Below are positions 16,244 to 24,098 of a DNA stretch of 64,000 nt, piece after piece. Location of the stretch: contig CAJTLV010000006.1 in assembly GCA_910577435.1 (NCBI GenBank), forward strand, positions 75,442 to 139,441, written 5' to 3'. The notes under the pieces are model-generated. The model had not been told where the DNA came from. It worked only from the letters and a program-made list of their open reading frames with translations, and searched no databases. Within the stretch, counting starts at the first letter, position 1, and each line of letters begins with the position of its first letter. The translations under genes and the position numbers were made by a program. This DNA comes from an uncultured Christensenella sp. GTDB taxonomy: Bacteria; Bacillota; Clostridia; Christensenellales; Pumilibacteraceae.

Positions 16244-16870
16244 ATGGCAGAAAAAGCGACAAAGAACAAGTCTGTCAAGACCGAGTCGGCGGTTCCCGCC
16301 GGACGTCCGCAGAAATCGACCAATCCCGACCGTTACCGCTTGCGCAAGCGCTATCGCGAGGAGATCGTTCCGAGCCTTATGAAAGAACGCGGCTACAAGA
16401 ACATCAACGAAGTTCCGAAGCTCGTGAAGATAGTGCTCAATATGCGTCTCGGCGACATAAAAGACAACTCCAAGAGCATACAGCTCGCCCAAGCCGAACT
16501 CGACGCCATTGCGGGACAGCACAGCGTGCTTGTCAAAGCAAAGAAGTCGGTCAGTAACTTCAAACTGCGCGAAGGTCAGTCCATCGCGATAAAGGTTACG
16601 CTTCGCGGCGAGTCGGCATACGAATTCCTCGACAGGCTCATATCGATAGCGCTTCCGCGCGTAAGAGACTTTCGCGGAATATCGGGCAAATCGTTCGACG
16701 GGCGCGGCAACTACGCGCTCGGCATAAAGGATCAGACGATCTTCCCCGAAATTTCATACGAACTCATCGAGAAAATTCGCGGTTTCGACGTCGATATGGT
16801 CACTACTGCCAAGACGGACGAAGAAGCCAAGTTGCTGCTTACCAAGCTCGGTATGCCCTTTAAGAATTAA
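16244..16870 (+). CDS. rplE: 50S ribosomal protein L5 with N-terminal extension
   Basis: 208 residues; the usual L5 is ~180. About 28 extra basic residues, rich in Lys, Ser and Thr, precede the standard R-L-R-K-R-Y-R-E-E-I start. Core motifs including V-L-N-M-R-L-G, the F-K-L-R-E-G segment and R-G-N-Y-x-L-G-I-K-D-Q are present. L5 binds 5S rRNA. The start at 16244 follows AAAAGGAG at spacing ten; an internal start would leave no ribosome site. Confidence 0.96.
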   Translation: MAEKATKNKSVKTESAVPAGRPQKSTNPDRYRLRKRYREEIVPSLMKERGYKNINEVPKLVKIVLNMRLGDIKDNSKSIQLAQAELDAIAGQHSVLVKAKKSVSNFKLREGQSIAIKVTLRGESAYEFLDRLISIALPRVRDFRGISGKSFDGRGNYALGIKDQTIFPEISYELIEKIRGFDVDMVTTAKTDEEAKLLLTKLGMPFKN

Positions 16871-16880
16871 GGAGATCATT

Positions 16881-17066
16881 ATGGCTAAAAAGGCGATGAT
16901 AAACAAACAACAGAGAGTACCCAAGTACAAGACGCGCGCATACACGCGTTGCAGTATTTGCGGCCGTCCGCATTCCGTACTCAAAAAGTACGGCATTTGC
17001 AGGATTTGCTTTCGCAACCTCGCGTACAAGGGTGAAATACCCGGCGTGAAAAAATCGAGCTGGTAA
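16881..17066 (+). CDS. rpsN: 30S ribosomal protein S14, zinc-binding (type Z)
   Basis: 61 residues with Cys24, Cys27, Cys40 and Cys43, so this is the short zinc form rather than the 89-101-residue zinc-free paralogue. Ends in the conserved G-x-x-P-G-V-K-K-S-S-W. Common as the primary S14 in Bacillota. AAGGAG precedes the ATG. Confidence 0.98.
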   Translation: MAKKAMINKQQRVPKYKTRAYTRCSICGRPHSVLKKYGICRICFRNLAYKGEIPGVKKSSW

Positions 17067-17079
17067 GGAGGTATAAGTT

Positions 17080-17478
17080 ATGGTTACAACAGATCCTATC
17101 GCGGACCTTCTGACCCGCATTCGCAACGCGATCACGGCACGGCACGATACCGTTTCGATTCCCGCGTCCAAGATGAAAAAATCGATTGTGGATATTCTCG
17201 TCGCCGAAGGCTTTGTGTCGTCGGGCGAGATCGTCGAAGAGGGCGGTCACAACAACATCAAGGTTGTCCTCAAATACGACGCCAAAAACCGCAACGCAAT
17301 AACCAATTTGAAGCGCATCAGCAAACCCGGTCTCCGTGTGTATTGCGGCTGTGAGGATCTGCCCAGAGTTTTGGGCGGCTACGGCATAGCCATCATATCC
17401 ACGTCGCACGGCGTTATGACCGACAAGAAGGCGCGTGAACTTAAAGTAGGCGGCGAAGTTCTCGCCTACGTGTGGTAG
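17080..17478 (+). CDS. rpsH: 30S ribosomal protein S8
   Basis: 132 residues, normal length. T-D-P-I-A-D-L-L-T-R-I-R-N-A start and the C-terminal I-I-S-T-S-x-G-V-M-T-D-K-x-A segment are diagnostic. In E. coli S8 represses the spc operon by binding mRNA near rplE; no matching site could be confirmed here. Confidence 0.98.
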   Translation: MVTTDPIADLLTRIRNAITARHDTVSIPASKMKKSIVDILVAEGFVSSGEIVEEGGHNNIKVVLKYDAKNRNAITNLKRISKPGLRVYCGCEDLPRVLGGYGIAIISTSHGVMTDKKARELKVGGEVLAYVW

Positions 17479-17488
17479 GAGGGCGCTT

Positions 17489-18034
17489 ATGTCACGTATA
17501 GGCAGAAAACATATAGACGTTCCGGCGGACGTTCAGGTCAAATTCGAGAACGGCGTCGTAACCGTCAAAGGCAAGCTCGGCGAACTCAGTCAGGCGATAG
17601 CAAGTTCCGACATCAGCGTCAAGATCGAACCCGGCGTTGTGACTGTGGAGCGCGCCAATGACGAAAAGCAGACGCGTGCGTATCACGGTCTTTACCGTCA
17701 GCTCATTGCCAATATGGTGTCCGGCGTACAGAAAGAGTTTACAAAGACTCTTATCGTGGCCGGTGTAGGTTATAAATGTGCGGTAAACGGCGACAAGCTC
17801 GTTATGAACATCGGTTATTCCAAGCCGGTCGAGTACACCGCGCCCGCAGGCATCAAACTCGCTTGCCCCGACCCGCTCACCATCGTAGTCAGCGGCATCA
17901 ACAAAGAGCACGTCGGCGAAGTCGCCGCTCAGATCAAGGCGAAGCGCCCCGTCGAACCGTATCACGGCTACGGCTTGCATTACAGCAACGAGGTTGTTGT
18001 GCGCAAGGAAGTCATTAAGACGGGTAAGAAGTAA
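17489..18034 (+). CDS. rplF: 50S ribosomal protein L6
   Basis: 181 residues, normal length. M-S-R-I-G-R-K-x-I start, two similar L6 domains, and the conserved P-E/V-P-Y-x-G-x-G-x-x-Y segment near the C-terminus (about 152-162). Binds near the sarcin-ricin loop. AGGAGG site ten bases after the rpsH stop region. Confidence 0.98.
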   Translation: MSRIGRKHIDVPADVQVKFENGVVTVKGKLGELSQAIASSDISVKIEPGVVTVERANDEKQTRAYHGLYRQLIANMVSGVQKEFTKTLIVAGVGYKCAVNGDKLVMNIGYSKPVEYTAPAGIKLACPDPLTIVVSGINKEHVGEVAAQIKAKRPVEPYHGYGLHYSNEVVVRKEVIKTGKK

Positions 18035-18047
18035 GGAGCGATAAACA

Positions 18048-18410
18048 ATGATTAAGAAAATCGATAAAAATAAGATTCGTATGAAGCGTCATAAACGTTT
18101 GCGCTTCAATCTCAAAGGTACGGCTGAATGCCCGCGCCTGTCCGTTTACCGCTCTACGAACAACGTTTACGTTCAGATAATCGACGACGTTAAGGGGGTG
18201 ACCCTCGTTTCGGCGGGTACGAAGGCGAAGGGCGCGAAATTCGACGGTATGACCAAGACGCAGGTTGCGGAAGCGGTCGGCAAAGCGGTCGCCGAGAAAG
18301 CGCTCAAAGCAGGCATAACCGAAGTGGTTTTCGATCGTGGCGGCTATCTCTACACGGGTAGAGTAAAGGCTCTCGCCGACGCGGCGCGCGCCGCAGGGCT
18401 CAAATTCTAA
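18048..18410 (+). CDS. rplR: 50S ribosomal protein L18
   Basis: 120 residues, normal length. R-x-R-L-R-x-N-x-K-G-T start, P-R-L-S-V-Y-R-S-x-x-x-x-Y segment and C-terminal F-D-R-G-G-Y-x-Y-x-G-R-V-x-A-L-A-D-A-A-R are diagnostic. Binds 5S rRNA with L5. Followed by a structured 114-base gap. Confidence 0.98.
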   Translation: MIKKIDKNKIRMKRHKRLRFNLKGTAECPRLSVYRSTNNVYVQIIDDVKGVTLVSAGTKAKGAKFDGMTKTQVAEAVGKAVAEKALKAGITEVVFDRGGYLYTGRVKALADAARAAGLKF

Positions 18411-18483
18411 GGTCGGCGCGGTGTGTGCGGGCGGATCTTTCCGTCAAAGCGCGCACGTCGGAGCGCAGTCTGCGTTCCCGACC
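18411..18483 (+). promoter_or_regulatory. Three-way-junction RNA structure between rplR and rpsE
   Basis: GGTCGG (18411-18416) pairs with CCGACC (18478-18483) and encloses two hairpins. One is GTGTGCG/CGCGCAC (18423-18429 with 18450-18456), topped by GGCGGA/TCCGTC with a TCTT loop. The other is GAGCGCA/TGCGTTC (18461-18467 with 18471-18477) with loop GTC. It starts at the rplR stop and ends 41 bases before rpsE. Confidence 0.6.
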
Positions 18484-18524
18484 GCTCACCCACAATTAAC
18501 GCAATAAGGAGTTCATAATACATT

Positions 18525-19049
18525 ATGGCACGCGAAGATTTCAAAAAGAAAAGAGATAAAGACGCCGTAGACGACGGTATCAAGACCAAGCTCGTAGCAA
18601 CTAAGCGCGTATGCAAGGTAGTTAAGGGCGGTCGCAACAGCAGTTTTGCCGCGCTCGTCGTTGCGGGCGACGGTAAGGGCAAGGTCGGTATCGGTATGGG
18701 TAAAGCAACCGAAGTTCCCGAAGCCATCAAAAAAGCGGAACAGGCGGCGCGGCGCAGTATGACTGCGATTTCGCTCAACGGTACATCGATTCCGCACGAG
18801 ACGATCGGCAAGTTCGCTTGCAGTGAAGTTCTTCTCCGTCCCGCTCCCGAAGGTCGAGGCGTTATCGCCGGCGGTAGCGTGCGTGCGGTGTTGGAGCTTT
18901 GCGGAATAAACAACATTACGACAAAGTGCTACGGCTCGCGTAACCCCATCAACGTCGTTAAGGCGACGATGAACGCGCTCAAAAGTCTGAGAACGGCTGA
19001 CGAGGTTGCGGCTTTGCGCGGCAAGACAGTCGAAGAGATCAAGGGTTAA
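18525..19049 (+). CDS. rpsE: 30S ribosomal protein S5
   Basis: 174 residues. The R-V-x-K-V-V-K-G-G-R-x-x-S-F double-stranded-RNA-binding segment, the G-x-G-K-A-x-E-V-P-E-A-I-x-K-A region and the C-terminal G-S-x-N-P-I-N-V-V-K-A-T are present. S5 affects decoding fidelity. AAGGAG is 17 bases upstream of the ATG, longer than usual, with TTCATAATACATT between. Confidence 0.97.
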   Translation: MAREDFKKKRDKDAVDDGIKTKLVATKRVCKVVKGGRNSSFAALVVAGDGKGKVGIGMGKATEVPEAIKKAEQAARRSMTAISLNGTSIPHETIGKFACSEVLLRPAPEGRGVIAGGSVRAVLELCGINNITTKCYGSRNPINVVKATMNALKSLRTADEVAALRGKTVEEIKG

Positions 19050-19059
19050 GGTGACTGCT

Positions 19060-19266
19060 ATGGCTAAGAAAGAACAAGCACAACAGGAAAAGAAACTCAA
19101 AGTTACGCTCGTCAAGAGCACTGCGGGTTGCCTTGAAAAACAGCAACGCACCGTACAGGCTTTGGGGCTCAGAAAAATTCGCCAAACTGTCACTGTACCC
19201 GACAACGACGCAATGCGCGGAATGATTTTCGTTGTCAAGCACCTTGTCACTGTGGAGGAAATCTAA
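19060..19266 (+). CDS. rpmD: 50S ribosomal protein L30
   Basis: 68 residues; the core K-V-T-L-V-K-S-x-x-G and L-G-L-R-K-I-x-Q-T-V-x-V-P-D-N segments are diagnostic. About 12 extra Lys/Gln-rich residues lead the core. The ATG at 19060 follows AAGGTGACT; a longer frame starts within rpsE. Found in most but not all bacteria. Confidence 0.95.
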   Translation: MAKKEQAQQEKKLKVTLVKSTAGCLEKQQRTVQALGLRKIRQTVTVPDNDAMRGMIFVVKHLVTVEEI

Positions 19267-19267
19267 T

Positions 19268-19717
19268 ATGAAAATGCACGCATTGATGCCGGCGGACGGC
19301 GCTCGCACTAAGGCGAAGAGATTGGGCAGGGGTATCGGTTCCGGTCTCGGCAAAACGTCCGGCAAGGGTCATAAAGGACAATGGGCGAGAAGCGGCGGCG
19401 GCGTTCGTCCCGGTTTCGAGGGCGGTCAGATCACGCTTATGCGCAGACTGCCCAAGCGCGGCTTCAACAGCAAGTTCCGCAAGGTATTCAACGTTATCAA
19501 CGTCGAACAGCTCAACGAGTTCGACGACGGCACGGTCGTAGACCTGCGTCTCCTGCTCGAAACGGGCATTTTGAGAAAGCCGGAAGAGTACGGGCTTAAA
19601 GTGCTCGGCGACGGCGAACTGACCAAAAAGCTCACCGTCAAGGCGGCGAAGTTCACAAAGTCCGCTCAGGAAAAAATCGAGAAAGCGGGCGGCAAGGCAG
19701 AAATAGACAATGTTTGA
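19268..19717 (+). CDS. rplO: 50S ribosomal protein L15
   Basis: 149 residues, normal length. The Gly/Arg-rich N-terminus (K-R-x-G-R-G-x-G-S-G-x-G-K-T-S-G-K-G-x-K-G-Q) is diagnostic. Begins one base after the rpmD stop behind GAGGAAAT. Its end overlaps secY by eight bases. Confidence 0.97.
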   Translation: MKMHALMPADGARTKAKRLGRGIGSGLGKTSGKGHKGQWARSGGGVRPGFEGGQITLMRRLPKRGFNSKFRKVFNVINVEQLNEFDDGTVVDLRLLLETGILRKPEEYGLKVLGDGELTKKLTVKAAKFTKSAQEKIEKAGGKAEIDNV

Positions 19718-21023
19718 AACGCTTAAAAACGCATTCAAAAATAAAGAGGTGCGCACGAAACTTCTAATAACGATCGCGCTCCTCTTTATCTACCGTTTGG
19801 GTTGCTGGATACCTATTCCGGGTATCAATGCGGCGGCCTATTCGAGTACGATGAACGACGGTTCGCTGTTGTCGCTGTTGAACGGTATCAACGGTAACGC
19901 GCTTGCCAACGGTTCGTTATTCGCGATAGGTATAACGCCGTATATAAACGCGTCGATAATATTGCAGCTTCTCACGGTCGCCATTCCGAGACTCCAAGAG
20001 TATTCGAAACAGGGCGACGAGGGCAAGCGCAAGATAACGCAAATCACTCGGTATATCACCATTATACTCGCTATCGCGCAAGCGGCGGCAATCACGGTGT
20101 CGTATGCCCGATCGGGAGCGCTCACGGACGGCGTATTCGGTCCGATGAATCAGACTTGGCTTATCGGCATATTCGTAGCACTGTTGATGATAACCGGCTC
20201 TATGCTTACAATGTGGTTGGGCGAGAGAATAACCGACTACGGCGTAGGCAACGGCATAAGCCTTTTGATCTTTGTCGGTATCATCGCTTCTGCGGGCCTG
20301 TCGATAATAGCGCAGTTCAAGAGCGCGATCGACGGCGACGAAATGGCTATATGGCAACTCATAGGCTTTGTAATAATGGTCGTTGCGGTGTTTATGCTCA
20401 TCGTGTTCGTCGACCTTGCGGAGCGCAGAGTTCCCGTTCAGTACGCCAAGCAGATAAAAGGCAGAAAGCAGTACGGCGGGCAAAGCACGTATATCCCCGT
20501 TAAACTCAACGCGAGCGGCGTGTTGCCGATAATCTTCGCGACGGCGATAATCACATTCCCGCAGATGATAGCGCAGATGGTTGCGCCCGAAAGTTCGTTC
20601 TACCGTTGGTGGTCGACGTGGTTGGGCGCGGGCAGTCAGTATCCTATCTATTATATACTCGTGGCGCTCTTGATCCTGTTCTTCTCGTACTTTTACGCGC
20701 AGATCGAGTTCAACCCCGAAGATATATCGCGCAACATTCAGCAGTACGGCGGCTTTATACACGGCATTCGTCCGGGCAAGCCGACGACCGAATATCTGTC
20801 GCGCATATCCAAGCGTCTCACGCTGTTCGGCGCAATATTCCTTGCGTTCATTGCGTTGGTTCCGTCGGTCATATTCGCGGCGGTGCTGGGCAGCGGCGGA
20901 CAAACGCTGGTCAACGCTTTCTCGGCAACGGGAATGCTCATCGTAGTCTCGGTTGCGCTTGAATTCAACAAACAGCTCCAGAGCTTGTTGATGATGAAGC
21001 AGTACAAAGGATTCTTGAAGTAA
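19710..21023 (+). CDS. secY: Protein translocase subunit SecY
   Basis: 437 residues with ten membrane segments, normal length. The I-P-I-P-G-I-N plug region near residue 28, the T-P-Y-I-N-A-S-I-I-x-Q-L segment, the cytoplasmic loop L-A-E-R-R-V-P-V-Q-Y and F-Y-A-Q-I-E-F-N-P are conserved. It forms the protein-conducting channel with SecE and SecG. Overlap with rplO implies coupled translation. Confidence 0.98.
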   Translation: MFETLKNAFKNKEVRTKLLITIALLFIYRLGCWIPIPGINAAAYSSTMNDGSLLSLLNGINGNALANGSLFAIGITPYINASIILQLLTVAIPRLQEYSKQGDEGKRKITQITRYITIILAIAQAAAITVSYARSGALTDGVFGPMNQTWLIGIFVALLMITGSMLTMWLGERITDYGVGNGISLLIFVGIIASAGLSIIAQFKSAIDGDEMAIWQLIGFVIMVVAVFMLIVFVDLAERRVPVQYAKQIKGRKQYGGQSTYIPVKLNASGVLPIIFATAIITFPQMIAQMVAPESSFYRWWSTWLGAGSQYPIYYILVALLILFFSYFYAQIEFNPEDISRNIQQYGGFIHGIRPGKPTTEYLSRISKRLTLFGAIFLAFIALVPSVIFAAVLGSGGQTLVNAFSATGMLIVVSVALEFNKQLQSLLMMKQYKGFLK

Positions 21024-21095
21024 TCGAATAGGCAGGGTCGCCGACGAGCGTCCGCACTTTCGAAAGACAACTACTACTGTCAACGGAGGATCGCT

Positions 21096-21713
21096 ATGAA
21101 TTTGATCATTATGGGCGCGCCAGGTTCCGGCAAAGGAACGCAGGCGACGCAAATCTGCAAAAAGCATAATTTACCGCATATTTCCACCGGCGATCTTCTC
21201 CGCAAGAATATAGCGGACGGTACCGATCTCGGCAAGAAAGCCAAAGCGTATATGGACGCAGGCAAGCTGGTTCCCGACGATCTCGTAATCGCGCTCATAA
21301 AAGCAAGGTTCGAAGAACCCGACTGCAAAAACGGTTTCCTTCTCGACGGATTCCCTCGCAACAGCGCGCAAGCGGACGTTCTCGGCGGGATAGTCGAAAT
21401 CGATAAAGCTATCTATCTCGACGTCGACTTAGGCAAGATCGCCGACCGTATGGCGGGACGCAGGGTATGCCCCGCGTGCGGATACTCGACGAGCGTCGAT
21501 CTCGCAAAGGACAGCAAGTGCAAAGAGTGCGGCGCGGCGCTTATCATTCGCGACGACGACCGCCGCGACGTGGTCGAGAACAGACTTAAAGTATACTCCG
21601 AACAGGCGGCGCCGCTTGTCGAGTATTATAAAGCAAAGGGCGTGCTTGTCACTGTCGACGGCAACAGATCGATCGACGACGTAAACAAGCAGATAGAGGA
21701 CGCGCTTAAATGA
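21096..21713 (+). CDS. adk: Adenylate kinase, zinc-binding lid type
   Basis: 205 residues. P-loop G-A-P-G-S-G-K-G-T (8-16), then S-T-G-D-L-L-R (residues 30-36) and D-G-F-P-R. The lid holds Cys pairs C-P-A-C and C-K-E-C, so it is the zinc-binding form common in Gram-positives. Interconverts ATP, AMP and ADP. A 72-base gap with CGGAGG separates it from secY; its stop overlaps map by four bases. Confidence 0.97.
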   Translation: MNLIIMGAPGSGKGTQATQICKKHNLPHISTGDLLRKNIADGTDLGKKAKAYMDAGKLVPDDLVIALIKARFEEPDCKNGFLLDGFPRNSAQADVLGGIVEIDKAIYLDVDLGKIADRMAGRRVCPACGYSTSVDLAKDSKCKECGAALIIRDDDRRDVVENRLKVYSEQAAPLVEYYKAKGVLVTVDGNRSIDDVNKQIEDALK

Positions 21714-22450
21714 TCTGCAAAACGCAAGCCGATTACGACGGTATGCGCGCGGCGGGCAAGGTAGTCAAAGCCGCGCTCGACGCGGCGGAGAAATGCGTCC
21801 GAGCGGGCGCGACCACTTTGGAGATAGACGCGGTCGTCGAACAGACTATAAGAAGTATGGGCGCGACCCCGTCATCTAAGGGTTTTCACGGTTACCCCAA
21901 TGCGTCGTGTATATCGGTCAACGACGTAGTCGTTCACGGAATACCGTCGCTTAACGTCGTCAAGGACGGCGACATAGTGTCTGTCGACATTACCGCACTT
22001 TTGAACGGATACCAAAGCGACGCCGCCCGCACATTTTTGGTCGGCAATGTTTCGGAGCGCGACAGGGCGCTCGTTGCGGCGGCTAAGGAAGCGTTCGAGC
22101 TCGCTATGGAGTACGCCGTTGCGGGCAACCGCGTGGGCGACATCTCGGCAACGGTGCAGATGTTCTGCGAGTTCGGCGGGTACGGAGTAGTCCGCGACCT
22201 TACGGGACACGGCATAGGACACAATATGCACGAGCCGCCCGAAGTTCCAAACTTCGGCAAGCGCAAGACGGGCGCACCGCTCAAAGTAGGGTTGTGCATA
22301 GCAGTCGAGCCGATGATAACGGCAGGCGGTTGGCGGGTCAAGACCGATCGCGACGGATGGACGGTCAGAACGTCCGACGGCAGCCGTGCGGCGCACTATG
22401 AAAACACGATAATCGTCACCGACGGCGCGCCGGAAATACTCACGGTATAG
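21710..22450 (+). CDS. map: Type I methionine aminopeptidase
   Basis: 246 residues, normal length. The metal ligands are visible in the pita-bread fold: D-I-T (asp), D-A-A-R-T-F, H-G-I-G in G-H-G-I-G-x-x-x-H-E-P-P, E-P and E near the C-terminus (Y-E-N-T). Removes the initiator methionine from nascent proteins. Overlaps adk by four bases (ATGA). Confidence 0.97.
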   Translation: MICKTQADYDGMRAAGKVVKAALDAAEKCVRAGATTLEIDAVVEQTIRSMGATPSSKGFHGYPNASCISVNDVVVHGIPSLNVVKDGDIVSVDITALLNGYQSDAARTFLVGNVSERDRALVAAAKEAFELAMEYAVAGNRVGDISATVQMFCEFGGYGVVRDLTGHGIGHNMHEPPEVPNFGKRKTGAPLKVGLCIAVEPMITAGGWRVKTDRDGWTVRTSDGSRAAHYENTIIVTDGAPEILTV

Positions 22451-22459
22451 GCGGCTATA

Positions 22460-22714
22460 ATGGAAACGGGCGATATTGTGATAAGCCGAGCGGGACACGA
22501 TACGGGCAAATCGTTCGTGGTGATAGCGGTGGTAAGCGACGGGTTCGTGCTGATAGCGGACGGCAAGTCGCGACCGATCGAAAATCCCAAGCTCAAACGA
22601 AAAAGGCATTTACGGGCAGTAGAGCCGAGCGGCTTGAAAAACCCGACGAACGCGGCGCTCAAAAAGCGCATAAAACAATTCATTTCGGACAGGAGGTTGT
22701 ATGCCGAGAAGTGA
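22460..22714 (+). CDS. KOW-domain RNA-binding protein (L14e/L6e-like)
   Basis: 84 residues. The G-D-I-V-I-S-x-A-G-x-D-x-G-K start and D-G-x-x-R-x-I-x-x-P-K-x-K-x-x-K-H region are those of the small KOW proteins found between map and infA in many Clostridia and Bacilli. Presumed RNA-binding; role not established. Overlaps infA by 14 bases. Confidence 0.9.
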   Translation: METGDIVISRAGHDTGKSFVVIAVVSDGFVLIADGKSRPIENPKLKRKRHLRAVEPSGLKNPTNAALKKRIKQFISDRRLYAEK

Positions 22715-22922
22715 TAATATAGAAGCCGAAGGCACTGTAGAGGAGTGTCTGCCGGGTACTAAGTTCAAAGTCAAGCTCGATAACGGCGCAATTGTTATGT
22801 GCACGATCGCGGGCAAGATGAGAGTCAACTATATCAAAGTACTGTTGGGCGACCGCGTCAAAGTTGCGATCTCACCGTACGATATCACAAGAGGTATAAT
22901 AACTTTCAGAAGTAAAAATTGA
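22701..22922 (+). CDS. infA: Translation initiation factor IF-1
   Basis: 73 residues, normal length. S1/OB fold with E-G-T-V-x-E-x-L-P-G-x-x-F-x-V-x-L and R-V-N-Y-I-x-V-L-x-G-D-x-V motifs. Binds the 30S A site during initiation. The usual H-I-S-G-K-M segment reads C-T-I-A-G-K-M. AGGAGG lies inside the upstream gene. Confidence 0.97.
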   Translation: MPRSDNIEAEGTVEECLPGTKFKVKLDNGAIVMCTIAGKMRVNYIKVLLGDRVKVAISPYDITRGIITFRSKN

Positions 22923-23046
22923 CGCGCAAACCGTCAATACGTATTTACATCTATCCAAGCGCCGATGCGCGCAACATAAAACAATCTCTAACCAACGACA
23001 ATTCCGAATTCCGCAATGCGGATTCCGAATCGATAAAGGAGCAATT
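22923..23046. other. infA-rpmJ spacer with repeated ATTCCG motifs
   Basis: No gene. Positions 22998-23030 hold three ATTCCG elements arranged partly as an inverted repeat around TCCGC-AAT-GCGGA; a similar but perfectly palindromic sequence occurs at 28277. AAAGGAG sits before rpmJ. Confidence 0.5.
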
Positions 23047-23163
23047 ATGAAAGTAAGATCTTCGGTCAAGCCTATGTGCGACAAGTGCAAAGTCATACGC
23101 CGTCACGGCAAAGTTATGGTAATTTGCAGTAAGAACCCCAGCCACAAACAGCGTCAGGGCTGA
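23047..23163 (+). CDS. rpmJ: 50S ribosomal protein L36
   Basis: 38 residues, normal length: M-K-V-R-S-S-V-K start, Cys11, Cys14 and Cys27 with His33 as the zinc site, and K-Q-R-Q-G end. This is the zinc-binding form. AAAGGAG precedes the ATG. It is followed by a 155-base structured gap before rpsM. Confidence 0.97.
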   Translation: MKVRSSVKPMCDKCKVIRRHGKVMVICSKNPSHKQRQG

Positions 23164-23174
23164 GCGTCGGTGTT

Positions 23175-23280
23175 GCCGTGCGGTTCGCACGGCGGCTTCG
23201 GTGTTTTCGGCAGGGAAAGATAATCGAAAACAACCGCGCGGGCGTGAGCGTGACATTCCACGCGCTTGCGTTTCGGCGCG
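23175..23280 (+). promoter_or_regulatory. Structured leader of rpsM (alpha-operon part)
   Basis: Perfect hairpin GCCGTGCG-GTT-CGCACGGC (23175-23193). A second element pairs CGCGC (23235-23239) with GCGCG (23276-23280) around GCGTG/CACGC (23248-23252 with 23259-23263). It lies where E. coli carries the S4-binding autoregulatory site, and rpsD (S4) is in this operon. Ligand binding is inference. Confidence 0.5.
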
Positions 23281-23318
23281 ACAAGATAAACAACAAAATC
23301 ATTCAAGGAGTAGTCAAA

Positions 23319-23693
23319 GTGGCAAGAATTGCAGGCATTGATTTGCCCAAAGAAAAACGTGTCGAGATCGGACTTACGTATATTTACGGCATCGGTCGTC
23401 CGACGGCAAACAAAATTCTCAAAGCGACGGGCATAGATCCCGATATTCGCGTCAAGGACTTGACAGGCGATCAGGAGAACGCGCTTCGTACCTATATAGA
23501 CAAAAACGTCAAGGTGGAAGGCGACCTTCACCGCGAAGTCGAGCTTAACATCAAGCGTCTCAAAGACATCGGTTGCTATCGCGGCGTGCGGCATCGTAAA
23601 AACCTGCCCGTTCGCGGTCAGAACACCAAGCAGAACGCGCGCACCCGCAAGGGTCCGAAGCGCACCGTTTCGCGCAAGAAGAAGGAGAAATAA
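23319..23693 (+). CDS. rpsM: 30S ribosomal protein S13
   Basis: 124 residues from a GTG start eight bases after AAGGAG. A-R-I-A-G-I-D-L-P start, Y-I-Y-G-I-G-x-x-x-A segment and the C-terminal R-G-Q-x-T-x-x-N-A-R-T-R-K-G-P are diagnostic. S13 contacts the P-site tRNA and L5. A longer frame from 23178 runs through the structured leader and is not a gene. Confidence 0.96.
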   Translation: MARIAGIDLPKEKRVEIGLTYIYGIGRPTANKILKATGIDPDIRVKDLTGDQENALRTYIDKNVKVEGDLHREVELNIKRLKDIGCYRGVRHRKNLPVRGQNTKQNARTRKGPKRTVSRKKKEK

Positions 23694-23696
23694 AAT

Positions 23697-24086
23697 ATGG
23701 CAGTCAAAAAGTCCACGACCAAGAAGAAGGTCACAAAGAATATCGACAAGGGCTGCGTTCACATTCACGCGTCGTTCAACAACACCATTGTCACCGTCAC
23801 CGACGAGCAGGGCAACGCTATTGCCGCTTGCTCGGCGGGCGCGCTCAAATTTCGCGGATCGAGAAAAAGCACTCCGTATGCCGCTCAGATGGCGGCCGAA
23901 GAAGCGGCGCGCCGCGCGATGGATCACGGCTTGCGCTCTGTCAAGGTGTTTGTAAAAGGACCGGGTTCGGGCAGAGAGTCCGCTATCCGCGCTATGGAAG
24001 TAGTCGGTTTGCAGGTCACGGAGATCAGCGACGTATCGCCGATCCCGCACAACGGATGCCGTCCGCCCAAGCGCAGACGCGTTTAA
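23697..24086 (+). CDS. rpsK: 30S ribosomal protein S11
   Basis: 129 residues, normal length. H-I-x-A-S-F-N-N-T-I-V-T-V-T-D, G-P-G-S-G-R-E-S-A-I-R and the D-V-x-P-I-P-H-N-G-C-R-P-P-K-R-R-R-V end are diagnostic. Forms part of the 30S platform. Three bases after rpsM. Confidence 0.98.
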   Translation: MAVKKSTTKKKVTKNIDKGCVHIHASFNNTIVTVTDEQGNAIAACSAGALKFRGSRKSTPYAAQMAAEEAARRAMDHGLRSVKVFVKGPGSGRESAIRAMEVVGLQVTEISDVSPIPHNGCRPPKRRRV

Positions 24087-24098
24087 GGAGATTAGATT

